From JANXYW01 sp031400455 (GTDB lineage: Bacteria > Chloroflexota > Dehalococcoidia > DSTF01 > JACRBR01): DNA of 64,000 bases. Position 1 is the first letter of the stretch. Every line of letters begins with the position of its first letter. The position numbers and the translations under genes are program-made. This document shows, one piece after another, positions 15,316-23,768 of this stretch. Below the pieces are notes generated by a model. It made no database searches and was not told where the DNA came from. It was given only the letters and a program-made list of their open reading frames with translations. Location of the stretch: positions 1-64,000 of the forward strand of contig JANNPX010000038.1 in the NCBI GenBank assembly GCA_031400455.1. The letters are read 5' to 3'.

Positions 15316-16141
15316 CGATTGTGTACCCCACGTGCGCGAGCACCTGCGCAGCCTTCGTGCGCGCCTCCCGCGCTACTTCGCGAGGGTCGCGCTCCCAATA
15401 CTCGGGCCGGAATATCTCAATAGACATCGTGCCATCGAACCCCGCTGCGTGCAACGGCCGCAGGATCTCTTCTATCGGGATTGCGCCCTCGCCCGGGAAC
15501 AGCCGGTGCGCATCCGTCAGCTCTGGCCTCGGCAGGTCCTCGCAGCCGTTCAAGTGAACGACGAAGAGCTTGTCGATCGGCACCCGAACCAGGTCCGACA
15601 ACAGGCTGCCGCCCGCGTGGAAGTGGAACGTATCGATCACCATCCCGACGTTCGCGCGATCCACCTCCGTGACGATCTCAATCGCCATGTCAAGCGTCGG
15701 GACGGAGCATCCCGGCTTGCCGAGGAACTCGAAGGCGAGGCTGATGTCCCCCGCTACGTCCGACATCTGGCGCAGGACGTCGACCGCATCCGCGACGGCA
15801 GTGCCGCGACCGAACCCGTCAGGTGCGGTGCCGGGCACGACGACGATGCTCGGCGCGACGATGGTGCGCGCGATGGCGGCCGTGTGCTGGAGTTGCTCCA
15901 TGATCTCCGCGCGGCCAGTCTGGTCGCGCGGCGTGATGTTCTCGATGGAGTTGATGCACCACGGCTGTACGCCGAGCGCCTGCATCCGTCCACCCAGCTC
16001 CTCGAGCGAGTGGTCCGCCAGATACGCATCGAGCTTTCCTGCCCACACCTCGAGCGCGTCGAACCCCGTCTCGGCCGCGATCTCGAGATCGTCGGCGAGA
16101 GGCGAGTGCATGATCGTGGCGCCGTTGAGTGCGAGCTTCAT
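15308..16141 (-). CDS. Xylose-isomerase-like TIM-barrel sugar epimerase/isomerase
   Basis: A 277-residue single TIM barrel of the AP-endonuclease-2/IolE-like family. Conserved metal-site segments are visible: FEFLGKPGC, the MVIDTFHFHAGG strand, VHLNGCEDLPRPEL with its His, and GTMSIEIFRPEYW near the end. The family isomerises or epimerises keto-sugars with a divalent metal. Together with the downstream Gfo/Idh enzyme it suggests an inositol- or sugar-like catabolic module. No transporter is adjacent. Confidence 0.88.
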   Translation of the reverse strand: MKLALNGATIMHSPLADDLEIAAETGFDALEVWAGKLDAYLADHSLEELGGRMQALGVQPWCINSIENITPRDQTGRAEIMEQLQHTAAIARTIVAPSIVVVPGTAPDGFGRGTAVADAVDVLRQMSDVAGDISLAFEFLGKPGCSVPTLDMAIEIVTEVDRANVGMVIDTFHFHAGGSLLSDLVRVPIDKLFVVHLNGCEDLPRPELTDAHRLFPGEGAIPIEEILRPLHAAGFDGTMSIEIFRPEYWERDPREVAREARTKAAQVLAHVGYTIDG

Positions 16142-16188
16142 GGCGCCTCATTCTCGACTGTTGGGCCGTTACGTGATAGTGGTATCGG

Positions 16189-17184
16189 TTACGGTTGTGC
16201 GACGGCGCTCAGCGCACGGATCTGCTCCAGGTGGGCGCCGTTGTGGTTCGCCAGCCACGAGCCCATATCGAGAAGGGCTAGCTTGCCGGACAGCATCTCG
16301 CCTCGCTTCCGCCAGCTTACGTCTGGAAGACCTTCGACCAGCGACAGCGCGTCCCTGATCGCTCGATCGAACCGGTCGCACAGTTCACCCGCGCTCGCGG
16401 CGGGATAGTCCTGGCCATCGATGATCTTCCACGGCAGCACCGCCGGATCGTCCTGTGGCGCGGCTGGATCGAGCGCGGCGCGGAAGCGGCGCACGAACAG
16501 TTCGGCGATATCGATCGTGTGGCCGGCGATCTCCTTCATGCACCACTCTCCCGGTGCGCTGCTCCAGCGAAGCTTTGCGTCCGGCACACCGGCGATCGAC
16601 TCGCGCATCGCGGCGGGCGCCGCCCGCAGCATCTCAACGATCTGCGCGGGCTGGCGGCGAGCGATGCGATCCGTCGTGGCGGAGAAGAACGGCGCGAACA
16701 TCTCGAAGTCGCCCGCCACGCTGCCACACGCCGGGCAGATCTCCGGTCGCGCGGCTTCGGCGACGTAGCCACATTCAGCGCAGCCCCACAGAAACTGCGC
16801 CACAACGCTCTCCGGCACATCCCGATGCTCGCGCAGGCTCTCGCTCGTGCGCATCAAGACGTCCGTGAGTGATTGCGCAGCGTCATGCACAGTCCTGACG
16901 GCGGCGGGCGTGCCGGGCACCAGCATCGCGGCGAGCGCATCGGTCGAAGCGCGGTACTCCGCCCGCAGCGACTCGAACAGTTCCGGGGCAGGCGACTCGG
17001 CGGCGCGGGTACGTTCGAGCGAGAGTGCCCGCGCGCGGGCGGCGAGCGCGAGCGCGCGCAACACCTTCGCCATGTTGAGGCGCCCCTCTTCTACAGCGCG
17101 CTCAGCAGCGGCGAGAGCGGCGACAGCCGTGCGACTGTCGCGCGCGATCACGCCAGCGAGGGATTGCTGCTCCTCGGCGTTCAT
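16189..17184 (-). CDS. Rubrerythrin-like/zinc-ribbon and DinB fusion protein
   Basis: 331 residues in three parts. Residues 1-125 are helical. A rubredoxin-like ribbon follows with Cys 135, 138, 150 and 153 (CAEC, CPAC) and reads like a rubrerythrin C-terminus. The last 150 residues are a DinB/YfiT-like four-helix metal domain (GEWCMKEIAGH at one end, ANHNGAHLEQI at the other). The start at ATG 17184 gives a 4-bp overlap with the phosphodiesterase stop. The longer upstream frame overlaps that gene and is not used. DinB proteins are thiol-dependent metalloenzymes of mostly unknown substrates. Confidence 0.7.
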   Translation of the reverse strand: MNAEEQQSLAGVIARDSRTAVAALAAAERAVEEGRLNMAKVLRALALAARARALSLERTRAAESPAPELFESLRAEYRASTDALAAMLVPGTPAAVRTVHDAAQSLTDVLMRTSESLREHRDVPESVVAQFLWGCAECGYVAEAARPEICPACGSVAGDFEMFAPFFSATTDRIARRQPAQIVEMLRAAPAAMRESIAGVPDAKLRWSSAPGEWCMKEIAGHTIDIAELFVRRFRAALDPAAPQDDPAVLPWKIIDGQDYPAASAGELCDRFDRAIRDALSLVEGLPDVSWRKRGEMLSGKLALLDMGSWLANHNGAHLEQIRALSAVAQP

Positions 17185-19145
17185 GCGGTGGCGCCGTAGA
17201 GCGACGCGCGGATGTCCTCGCGGATGCTCGTGCCGTCCAGGCGCAGGTGCCGCGCGTTGTACTCGTCGTGATGGATCGTGACGTACAGCTCCGCAGAATC
17301 GACATCGAGCGGAAGCGGCAGGCCGCATGTGCCACCGCTGTCGGTCTTGGCGCGCGCGAGCACCTTCGCGTTGTGCGTGCTCAGCACCACCTCCGCGCCG
17401 GGGATCGGCGGACGTTCGCCCGACTCGTCCGCATCGTTCGCGAGCACTTCAATCATCGCGGTGCGTCCGTCCTCGTGGCGCGTCACTTCGACCGCCATGT
17501 CGATCAGATAGATCAGCGGGTCGGGGATGATCGCCCGCATGCCGGCATCCCGGACCGCGCGCACCTGGTTCGCCTTCAGCGAGGCATCGACCGGCGCCAT
17601 GCCGTGATCCGTCGTGACGATGAACAGCGTGTCGTCGTACAGTCCTGCGGCTTCCAGCGCGTCGAGCACACGGCCCACGCGTACGTCCGTCTCGTCCAGC
17701 GATACACGCTGGCCGTCGGAGTGCGGTCCGTAGTCGTGGCCGACGCCGTCCGTGAGCGTCAGCTCGTGGAACATGAACTTCGGCGGCGGGTGGCCTTCGT
17801 CCGTATAGAGCACGATCGCCTGCGCCACGCCGCGTCCGTCCGTCATCGACTCGACGTGCGCGCCCTTCTGGTCGTCCTCGACCCACTTGGGGCTGGTGTC
17901 GCCCGCGAACCGCGCGGTCAGCTCCTTCAACCGATCGCGGTCGCCGATGACGATGCGTTCGAGCGTCGCGTGGTCGGCGCCACGGGTGCACGGCTCGTGG
18001 ATCGATGCGGTGAACGCGCCGTGCTCCCCCTGCCACGGGCCGAACACGCGGTGATACGCCTCGTACAGGGTCTCGACGCCATCGCCAAGGAACTTCGCCG
18101 TCTCAAACTGCTGCCCCTGCGGCGTCACGGTCTCGCGCGTCTCGCGCAGGTAGTACGTCGGGTTGACGATGTCGTGGTGGCCGCCCCACGAGCCGGTACC
18201 GATGGCGTTGTGGCTGGGCCAGGTGATGCTCGGGAAGTTGGTGAGCGAACCGAACTCGAACATCGTGCCGTTGCGGATCAGCTTCCGCAGGTTCGGGATC
18301 GCGTCGGGATCGTTGGCGAGCCGCCACTTCAGTTCGGTGTTGCTCTGTCCGTCGAGCAGGAAGATGTACGCGCGCTCGGGGCGCGCATCGCTCCCCGAAT
18401 CGATGATCTCGTCGAGCACGCGGCCGTCCTGCCGCTTGAGGTAGACGTCCGGCGCAACGCCGCGCTCCGACGACGTGCGGCCTGTGACGTCTTTGCCATC
18501 GATCAGGGGGAAGCCGCTAAGGTGTGCGATGGTCGGCGCGATATCGATCTGGCGCGACGGCGCGTCGGTCTGCACGCCCTTCTTGATGCCCGGCCCGGAG
18601 AACACGAGCGGAGACCGCGCGTGGATGACGTCGAGCGCGCCGTGCTGACCCGGCTGCCGGCCGAACGCGTACGCCTTCGGGTTGACGACGATATCCGGCG
18701 CGTTCGGGCTGTCGAAGAGCTGCGCGATGCGCTCGTACGCGAACGGGTAGGTGTTGTGCTCGGGCTCGACGTACGCGGTGTTCGCTTCGATGCCGGGGAA
18801 GCCGGATGCCTTCGACGCGGCGAGCTCATCGTCGATCGTCGCGAGCGCCTTGCGATCCTGGTTCGCGATCGGGTTCTCGCCGATCTGTTCGATGATGCGA
18901 TAGTCGTAGCCGCGGCCGTCATCAGCGTAGAAGCGCTGAAAGCGGATCATGCCACGCGTCGCCCACACCTCGTACGCGTCATCGCGACATGTGATCACAA
19001 GGTCGGTCTGCGGGCCCGCTGTCGCGTCGGTCAGCAGCACGTGGATCGCGCGGTCGCCCGACTCGTACTGCTGCGGGTCGAGCCCCTGGCCGCGCAGCCG
19101 CTCAGGTCCGACGGGTGTGGCGACGCGTTCTTGAGTACTGGTCAT
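17181..19145 (-). CDS. Alkaline-phosphatase-superfamily phosphodiesterase-like enzyme
   Basis: 654 residues without signal peptide. The second half has an AP-superfamily core in normal order: YIFLLDGQSN (metal Asp), NFPSITWPSHNAIGTG (nucleophile region), TDGVGHDYGPHSDG and TTDHGM (metal His/Asp). The first half contains FSGPGIKKGVQ and RQIDIAPTIAHLSGFP, which usually end this fold, so the polypeptide seems to carry a partial second copy or a rearranged fold. A C-terminal part of about 120 residues looks beta-rich. The substrate could be a phosphate or sulfate ester. Overlap with the DinB fusion gene suggests one unit. Confidence 0.8.
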   Translation of the reverse strand: MTSTQERVATPVGPERLRGQGLDPQQYESGDRAIHVLLTDATAGPQTDLVITCRDDAYEVWATRGMIRFQRFYADDGRGYDYRIIEQIGENPIANQDRKALATIDDELAASKASGFPGIEANTAYVEPEHNTYPFAYERIAQLFDSPNAPDIVVNPKAYAFGRQPGQHGALDVIHARSPLVFSGPGIKKGVQTDAPSRQIDIAPTIAHLSGFPLIDGKDVTGRTSSERGVAPDVYLKRQDGRVLDEIIDSGSDARPERAYIFLLDGQSNTELKWRLANDPDAIPNLRKLIRNGTMFEFGSLTNFPSITWPSHNAIGTGSWGGHHDIVNPTYYLRETRETVTPQGQQFETAKFLGDGVETLYEAYHRVFGPWQGEHGAFTASIHEPCTRGADHATLERIVIGDRDRLKELTARFAGDTSPKWVEDDQKGAHVESMTDGRGVAQAIVLYTDEGHPPPKFMFHELTLTDGVGHDYGPHSDGQRVSLDETDVRVGRVLDALEAAGLYDDTLFIVTTDHGMAPVDASLKANQVRAVRDAGMRAIIPDPLIYLIDMAVEVTRHEDGRTAMIEVLANDADESGERPPIPGAEVVLSTHNAKVLARAKTDSGGTCGLPLPLDVDSAELYVTIHHDEYNARHLRLDGTSIREDIRASLYGATA

Positions 19146-19156
19146 GGGGCCTCCGG

Positions 19157-19196
19157 CGAGTTCGTAGTTCGTGGTTCTTAGTTTGTAGTTCTTGGG
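19157..19196. repeat. GTAGTTCGTGGTTC-type short repeat tract
   Basis: Imperfect heptamer-like units (GTAGTTC, GTGGTTC, TTAGTTT, GTAGTTC) stand just upstream of the phosphodiesterase gene. It is non-coding and resembles the degenerate tract at 11300-11335. Confidence 0.5.
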
Positions 19197-19302
19197 AGCA
19201 CGGTGGTGCGCCTATCATCCGACAGCGGGCGTCATCGCGCAACGGCACGCCGGCGCTGGGAGTAGAATCGAGACGAGTGTTAACGCACGACGGAGGTGGA
19301 CG

Positions 19303-19842
19303 ATGCCAACTGTCACGAAGCGCCAGACAAAGCCAGCGGCGGCGAAGCGAGCTCGCAAGCCGGTCGCCGACCGGCCCGACATCCCGTACGGGCTGAAGGG
19401 GCCGAAGGAGGGCAGCGGGCTGCTGCCGTGGAGCCGTGCGAGCGATCGGCTGCGCAGTTCGTACATCTACTGGGTCTCGACGACGCGCAAGGATGGCCGG
19501 CCGCACAGCGTCCCAGTGTGGGGGCTCTGGCTGGACGAGACGCTCTACTTCAGCAACGGCGCGCTCACGGCTCGCAACCTCGCCCGCGATCCGCGCGTGT
19601 CGGTGAACCTCGAGAATGGCGAGGACGCCGTGATCATCGAGGGCGTCGTGGAGATCGTGAGCGGCAAGCCCCTGATCAAGCGCATTAACACGGAATACAA
19701 CCGCAAGTATCTCTGGGAGGGCATGCAGGACGTGTGGTACGCGCTGCGCCCGCAGGTCGCGTTCGCGTGGATCGCGCCGAGCACCGGCGTCGGGACTGAG
19801 GGCGTGTACGCCGGGAGCGCTACGCGCTGGCGGTGGAAGTAG
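19303..19842 (+). CDS. Pyridoxamine 5'-phosphate oxidase-like (F420/FMN split-barrel) protein
   Basis: A 179-residue split beta-barrel. After a basic, Ala-rich N-terminus come YWVSTTRKDGRPHSVPVWGL, LYFSNGALTARNLARDPRVS and a strand with IEGVVEIV, which are standard for the PNPOx-like/F420-dependent family. Such proteins bind FMN, F420 or heme, and many act on small xenobiotics. ATG 19303 is preceded by GGAGG. The frame continues upstream without conserved sequence, so the shorter form is preferred. Confidence 0.85.
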   Translation: MPTVTKRQTKPAAAKRARKPVADRPDIPYGLKGPKEGSGLLPWSRASDRLRSSYIYWVSTTRKDGRPHSVPVWGLWLDETLYFSNGALTARNLARDPRVSVNLENGEDAVIIEGVVEIVSGKPLIKRINTEYNRKYLWEGMQDVWYALRPQVAFAWIAPSTGVGTEGVYAGSATRWRWK

Positions 19843-20028
19843 TTGTTGGCTGTTCGCGATGCGGCAGACTACTCGCGCCAGAGCGCTCATCGTAGATGGG
19901 TCGTAGGGACGCAGCTTTAGCTCCGTACGGACGTTTTGGACCGTGCTAAATCTGCGTGCCGACCATCTCAACAGCAACGCCTCAACGATACGCCGCCGCG
20001 CCTGGTCGACCAACCCATGGCGCCTTCG

Positions 20029-21114
20029 CTAGTCGAACATCAGCACTGTGCGGGAGACTTCGCCGGCCTTCATGGCGCGGAAGGCGTCGTTTACGTCTTC
20101 GAGGCGGCCCTTCTTGCTGATCATTTCGTCGAGCTTGAGGCGGCCCTGCTCGTAGAAGTCGATGTAGCGCGGCATGTCGACGCGGAAGCGGTTCGAGCCC
20201 ATCATGCTGCCCTGGATCCGCTTCTCGCCCTGCAGGAAGCTCCAGCCGTCCAGCTCGATCTTCGTGCCGAACGGGATCATGCCGATGATCGTGGCGACGC
20301 CGCCGGTGCCGAGGCACTCGAACGACTGCTCTGCCGTCTTCTTGAGTCCGATCGCCTCGAACGCGTAGTCGACGCCGCCGTCAGTGATGTCCTTCACGGC
20401 CTGCACGGCGTCGCGCGACGATGCGTCGACGATGTGCGTCGCGCCGAACTCCTTCGCCGTCGCAAGCTTCGACTCGACCATATCGACGGCGATGATCTTG
20501 CGCGCGCCGGCGATGCGAGCGCCCTGGATGACGGAAAGCCCGATGCCGCCCGCGCCGAAGACGGCGACCGTCGAGCCGGGCACGACTTTCGCCGTGTTCA
20601 TCACGGCGCCTACGCCTGTCATGACGCCGCAGCCGATCAGGGCCGCCTTGTCGAGCGGGATGTCCTCGCGGATCTTCACGACGGCGTGCTCGTGCAGCAG
20701 CAGCTTCTCGGCGTAGCCGGCGATGTTGGCGAACTGGTAGACGGGCGAGCCGCTCTGGCTGAGCTTCGGCGGCTGGCTGGGCGCGCGCTGGTTATCGGGG
20801 TTCGTGCAGCGGTTCGGGTGGCCGGTGGTGCACTGCTCGCACGAGCCGCAGAAGACGGAGAGGCAGGCGATGACGTGATCGCCCGGCTTCACGTACGTCA
20901 CCTGGTCGCCGACCGCCTCGACGATGCCGGCGGCTTCGTGGCCGAGGATCGCGGGCGAAGCCATCGGGTATAGACCCTCGACGAAGTGGAGGTCGCTGTG
21001 GCAGACGCCGCTGGCGACGGTGCGCACGAGGATCTCGCGCGACATCGGCGCGTCGATCTCGACTTCTTCGATGGTCAGTGGCTCGTGCGGGGCGTGGAAG
21101 ATGGCGGCTTTCAT
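20029..21114 (-). CDS. Zinc-dependent class III-type alcohol dehydrogenase
   Basis: 361-residue medium-chain dehydrogenase. The catalytic zinc site is evident (GVCHSD and GHEAAGIVEAVG), as are the four structural-zinc cysteines in FCGSCEQCTTGHPNRC, and the NAD motif GAGGIGLSVIQGARIAG. The sequence is closest in style to S-(hydroxymethyl)thiol dehydrogenases used for formaldehyde, though the actual thiol cofactor here is unknown. The hydrolase gene upstream (start 21855, stop 21139) is 24 nt away on the same strand, so the two may be co-transcribed. Confidence 0.92.
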   Translation of the reverse strand: MKAAIFHAPHEPLTIEEVEIDAPMSREILVRTVASGVCHSDLHFVEGLYPMASPAILGHEAAGIVEAVGDQVTYVKPGDHVIACLSVFCGSCEQCTTGHPNRCTNPDNQRAPSQPPKLSQSGSPVYQFANIAGYAEKLLLHEHAVVKIREDIPLDKAALIGCGVMTGVGAVMNTAKVVPGSTVAVFGAGGIGLSVIQGARIAGARKIIAVDMVESKLATAKEFGATHIVDASSRDAVQAVKDITDGGVDYAFEAIGLKKTAEQSFECLGTGGVATIIGMIPFGTKIELDGWSFLQGEKRIQGSMMGSNRFRVDMPRYIDFYEQGRLKLDEMISKKGRLEDVNDAFRAMKAGEVSRTVLMFD

Positions 21115-21138
21115 GCGGTTACTCCTGTTGGTGATCGA

Positions 21139-21855
21139 CTAACCCTTCCAGTGCTCTTCGAGCAGCGCGGCGACTTCAGCGGGGCGCTGGGCGGGCCACC
21201 AGTGGCCGCACTCGGCGAACGCGACGCACTTCGCGCCGGTGCGGGCCGCCAGCCGCTCAGCGTAGAGGACCGGGCAATACGGATCGTCGGCGCCCCACAA
21301 CACGAGGCCGGGCGGCGTCGGCGCGGAGATCGGCGACCAGTCCCGCGAGACGTTGATCGCGGACCGGTACAGGGCGAGGATCGACGTCTTCATCCGCTCG
21401 TCGATGCGCGCCGCGGTGTCCTTCGCGACATCGGCCGGAACCCCCTGCGACGCGAGCACGCCTGCCATCACATCCGGCGAGAAGGCGGCCATCAACTGCT
21501 CGCCGGCGGTCGGCGTCTGCCACGTCTTGGCGGTGTCGTGCCAGACGTACTCGGTATCGAGCGGCCCGCCGCCGGCAGCCCACGTGCGGATGAGATCCGG
21601 CCGAAGCGAGACGATGCGCTGCACGAGCAGGCTGCCCCAGTCGTGGCCGACGAGATCGACCGGCTCGCCGACTTCCTCGATGCGCGCGATCAGCCACGAG
21701 GCGTAGGCGTCCTTCGTGCTGTCGAATCCGTCCGGCACCGGCGCATCGAACGCGGGCATCGACGGCGCGATGATGTCGGTGCGCTTGAGGTGTTTGCGGA
21801 CACCATTCCAGAGATGGCCGCTATCGGGTACGCCGTGGACGAGAAATGCGGGCAT
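21139..21855 (-). CDS. Alpha/beta hydrolase (epoxide hydrolase/haloalkane dehalogenase-like)
   Basis: 238 residues from ATG 21855 (MPAFLVHGVPDSGHLW, with HG oxyanion motif). The nucleophile elbow is GHDWGS, an Asp rather than Ser, which marks the epoxide hydrolase/haloalkane dehalogenase branch. The catalytic His is in AECGHWWPAQ near the C-terminus. A start 9 codons further upstream is open but adds no conserved sequence. A GTAGGGGC palindrome separates it from the next gene. Confidence 0.85.
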   Translation of the reverse strand: MPAFLVHGVPDSGHLWNGVRKHLKRTDIIAPSMPAFDAPVPDGFDSTKDAYASWLIARIEEVGEPVDLVGHDWGSLLVQRIVSLRPDLIRTWAAGGGPLDTEYVWHDTAKTWQTPTAGEQLMAAFSPDVMAGVLASQGVPADVAKDTAARIDERMKTSILALYRSAINVSRDWSPISAPTPPGLVLWGADDPYCPVLYAERLAARTGAKCVAFAECGHWWPAQRPAEVAALLEEHWKG

Positions 21856-21874
21856 GTTGGATGATCCCCGAACC

Positions 21875-21898
21875 GGGCGCACAGCCGTGCGCCCCTAC
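21875..21898. repeat. Dispersed GTAGGGGC palindrome, copy 3
   Basis: GGGCGCAC, AGCC loop, GTGCGCCC then CTAC, i.e. the same design with a different stem sequence from copies 1 and 2. It lies between two minus-strand genes. Confidence 0.75.
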
Positions 21899-21907
21899 AA
21901 GCGACGT

Positions 21908-22909
21908 TTACACGCGGGCGCCGAGGCCAGCGATCATTTCGTCCAGCAGGACGATGAACTCACAGGTTACTTCGATGCGGATGGCTTCGTTGACGAAGCC
22001 GCCGGTGTTGTCCCAGCCTCCGGTGTCGGTCTGCTGCGCTACCAGGGCTTCGCCAACGCGCTCGGCAAGGCGCAGCATCTTCTCGTCGCCGGTCGCGCCA
22101 TAAACAAGTGCGGCGCCCCAGCCGACCTTGCCGACCTGCGCCGTCTCGTACATCTCGTCGAGGACGTTGAGGCCGATCTGCAGGTAGTTGCGACCGAGGC
22201 CCACCCACGATCCGTCGCCCGTTGCCATCGTCAGGCGAGCGAGGAACGCGGCTGCGATGCCCATGTTGAAGTACATCTGCTTCGGCGTATCGACACGAAT
22301 CGAGTGCATGCGCTGGCGATCGTCCGCGAAGTCCGTGCGCAACCCCTGGCCATGCTTGTAGACGAAGAAGAGTTCTTTGTCGGGGTTCGGCTGCGCGTCC
22401 CAGACCGTGCGCAGAAAGCGCCCGACGGTCTTTGCCTCGGCGAGGTGCCCCGTGAAGAGACAGGCGTTACCGGCCTGCGCGCTGTTGAGCAGATCCTGCG
22501 GCGCATCGGGGTTGCCGAGCTGGATGCGGAAGCCGCCGCTTTCGTGCTGGAGTCCGAGCAGGAACTCGATGCCGCGGCGCGCGATGTCGAAGCGACCCAT
22601 CTTCTGGGCGCCGACGATCATCCACGCGTTCGGGTAGGCGTAGCTGTAATCGAAGAACTTGCCGCGCATCTCGCCGGCGAAGTCGCCCTCTTCCGTGAGC
22701 ACGTTATGCGCCACCCACGTCGCGAGGCGGTTGCCCTCCTCGGCGCGACCGGCGGCAGCAAGCGCCCAGAGCCCCTTGTAGTACGGGCCCAATCCGGATT
22801 TTTCGGGATCGCCGAGCGCGCCGTCCGCGCGCTGCTGGCTGATGACGTACTGCACGCCGCGATCGCGTGCCTCCATGAGCTTGCTGGCAATGGATGATTG
22901 GACGACCAT
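21908..22909 (-). CDS. Alpha/alpha-toroid (prenyltransferase/squalene-cyclase-repeat-like) protein
   Basis: 333 residues with repeated QxxxGxW/F-like turns typical of (alpha/alpha)6 barrels: SQQRADGALGDPEK, LGLQHESGGFRIQLG and VAQQTDTGGWDN. No DXDD cyclase motif or other catalytic residues are visible, so it may be a terpene-synthase-like or glycan-processing toroid. ATG 22909 is preceded by AGGAGG at 8 nt, and the open frame upstream of it overlaps the SRAP gene and is rejected. Substrate not recognised. Confidence 0.6.
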   Translation of the reverse strand: MVVQSSIASKLMEARDRGVQYVISQQRADGALGDPEKSGLGPYYKGLWALAAAGRAEEGNRLATWVAHNVLTEEGDFAGEMRGKFFDYSYAYPNAWMIVGAQKMGRFDIARRGIEFLLGLQHESGGFRIQLGNPDAPQDLLNSAQAGNACLFTGHLAEAKTVGRFLRTVWDAQPNPDKELFFVYKHGQGLRTDFADDRQRMHSIRVDTPKQMYFNMGIAAAFLARLTMATGDGSWVGLGRNYLQIGLNVLDEMYETAQVGKVGWGAALVYGATGDEKMLRLAERVGEALVAQQTDTGGWDNTGGFVNEAIRIEVTCEFIVLLDEMIAGLGARV

Positions 22910-23033
22910 CTGGAAACCTCCTGGGCTGGATGGCTGGTCGCTGGTGGTGATCAGCAGTCTACGATCATGCACGGCTGCTGTCGATGGTCCGTGCCGCCGA
23001 AAGTGTGACGTTTGGCGGTACGCTGGTAGCGCC

Positions 23034-23768
23034 ATGTGCGGACGATTCACGCTCACGCGACGAGACCTGAGCCAACTCGCGACATCACTCGGTGCGGAGG
23101 TGCTGCCTGACGACGTAGCGCTGTACCGGCCGCGGTACAACGTCGCACCAACGGACCAGCACTGGATCCTGCGCACGAAGCGCGAGCAGCGGCAACTGTT
23201 GCCGGCGAAGTGGGGCCTCGTCAATAGCTGGCAGACCGATGCGAAGGGCGCCTTCAAGCAGATCAACGCCCGCAGCGAGAGCGCGGCGACTCGCTCGGCG
23301 TTCCGCGACGCGTACGTGCACCGGCGCTGCGCCGTGCCCGCGGATGGCTTCTTCGAGTGGACGGGCACGAAGGAAGCGCGGCGGCCGATCTGGTTCCACC
23401 CGCCGCACGACGACCTGCTGCTGTTCGCCGGGCTCTACGAATCGTGGCGCGATCCGAAGACCGATGTATGGCAGCGGACGTTCACGATCCTGACGACCGA
23501 CGCGAACGAGATCGTCGGACCGATTCACGATCGCATGCCGGTGATCCTGCCGCCGGAGCGCGTCGAGGAGTGGCTGTACGTGCCGCCGCGCGAACCGGAG
23601 CAGGAGTCGTACGCGAAGATCCTGCGCGGCGTTCTAGTACCCGCCGACGCGGACGTGCTCGTCGCAACGGAAGTATCGACGCGCGTGAACTCAGTGAAGA
23701 ACGACGACCCGGAGTGCCTGCTGCCGGCGAATGACCGTGAGGCCGTGGAGTCGCCCCGGCTCTTCTAG
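23034..23768 (+). CDS. SRAP/YedK-type abasic-site protein
   Basis: A 244-residue SOS-response-associated peptidase/HMCES family protein. It begins MCGRF, where Cys2 (exposed after Met removal) forms a DNA-protein crosslink with abasic sites in single-stranded DNA, and has the family blocks YNVAPTD, KWGLV, NARSE, PADGFFEW, FAGLYESW and the active-site HDRMPV. The length is normal. It is divergent from the toroid gene. Its stop overlaps the stop of the PEP-mobile-domain gene by 4 bp. Confidence 0.95.
   Translation: MCGRFTLTRRDLSQLATSLGAEVLPDDVALYRPRYNVAPTDQHWILRTKREQRQLLPAKWGLVNSWQTDAKGAFKQINARSESAATRSAFRDAYVHRRCAVPADGFFEWTGTKEARRPIWFHPPHDDLLLFAGLYESWRDPKTDVWQRTFTILTTDANEIVGPIHDRMPVILPPERVEEWLYVPPREPEQESYAKILRGVLVPADADVLVATEVSTRVNSVKNDDPECLLPANDREAVESPRLF

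Noticed and set aside
17247..19181. 644-codon plus-strand frame opposite the phosphodiesterase
   Set aside because: R/H/V-rich shadow with no motif or ribosome-binding site; the minus-strand gene has full AP-family motifs.
19905..19945. GTAGGGACGCAGCTTTAGCTCC sequence resembling the GTAGGGG palindromes
   Set aside because: The arms do not pair well and the outer edge differs, so it was not counted as a copy.
21908..23368. 486-codon version of the toroid gene
   Set aside because: Its first 150 codons overlap the SRAP gene in reverse; the AGGAGG-preceded ATG at 22909 gives a sensible protein.
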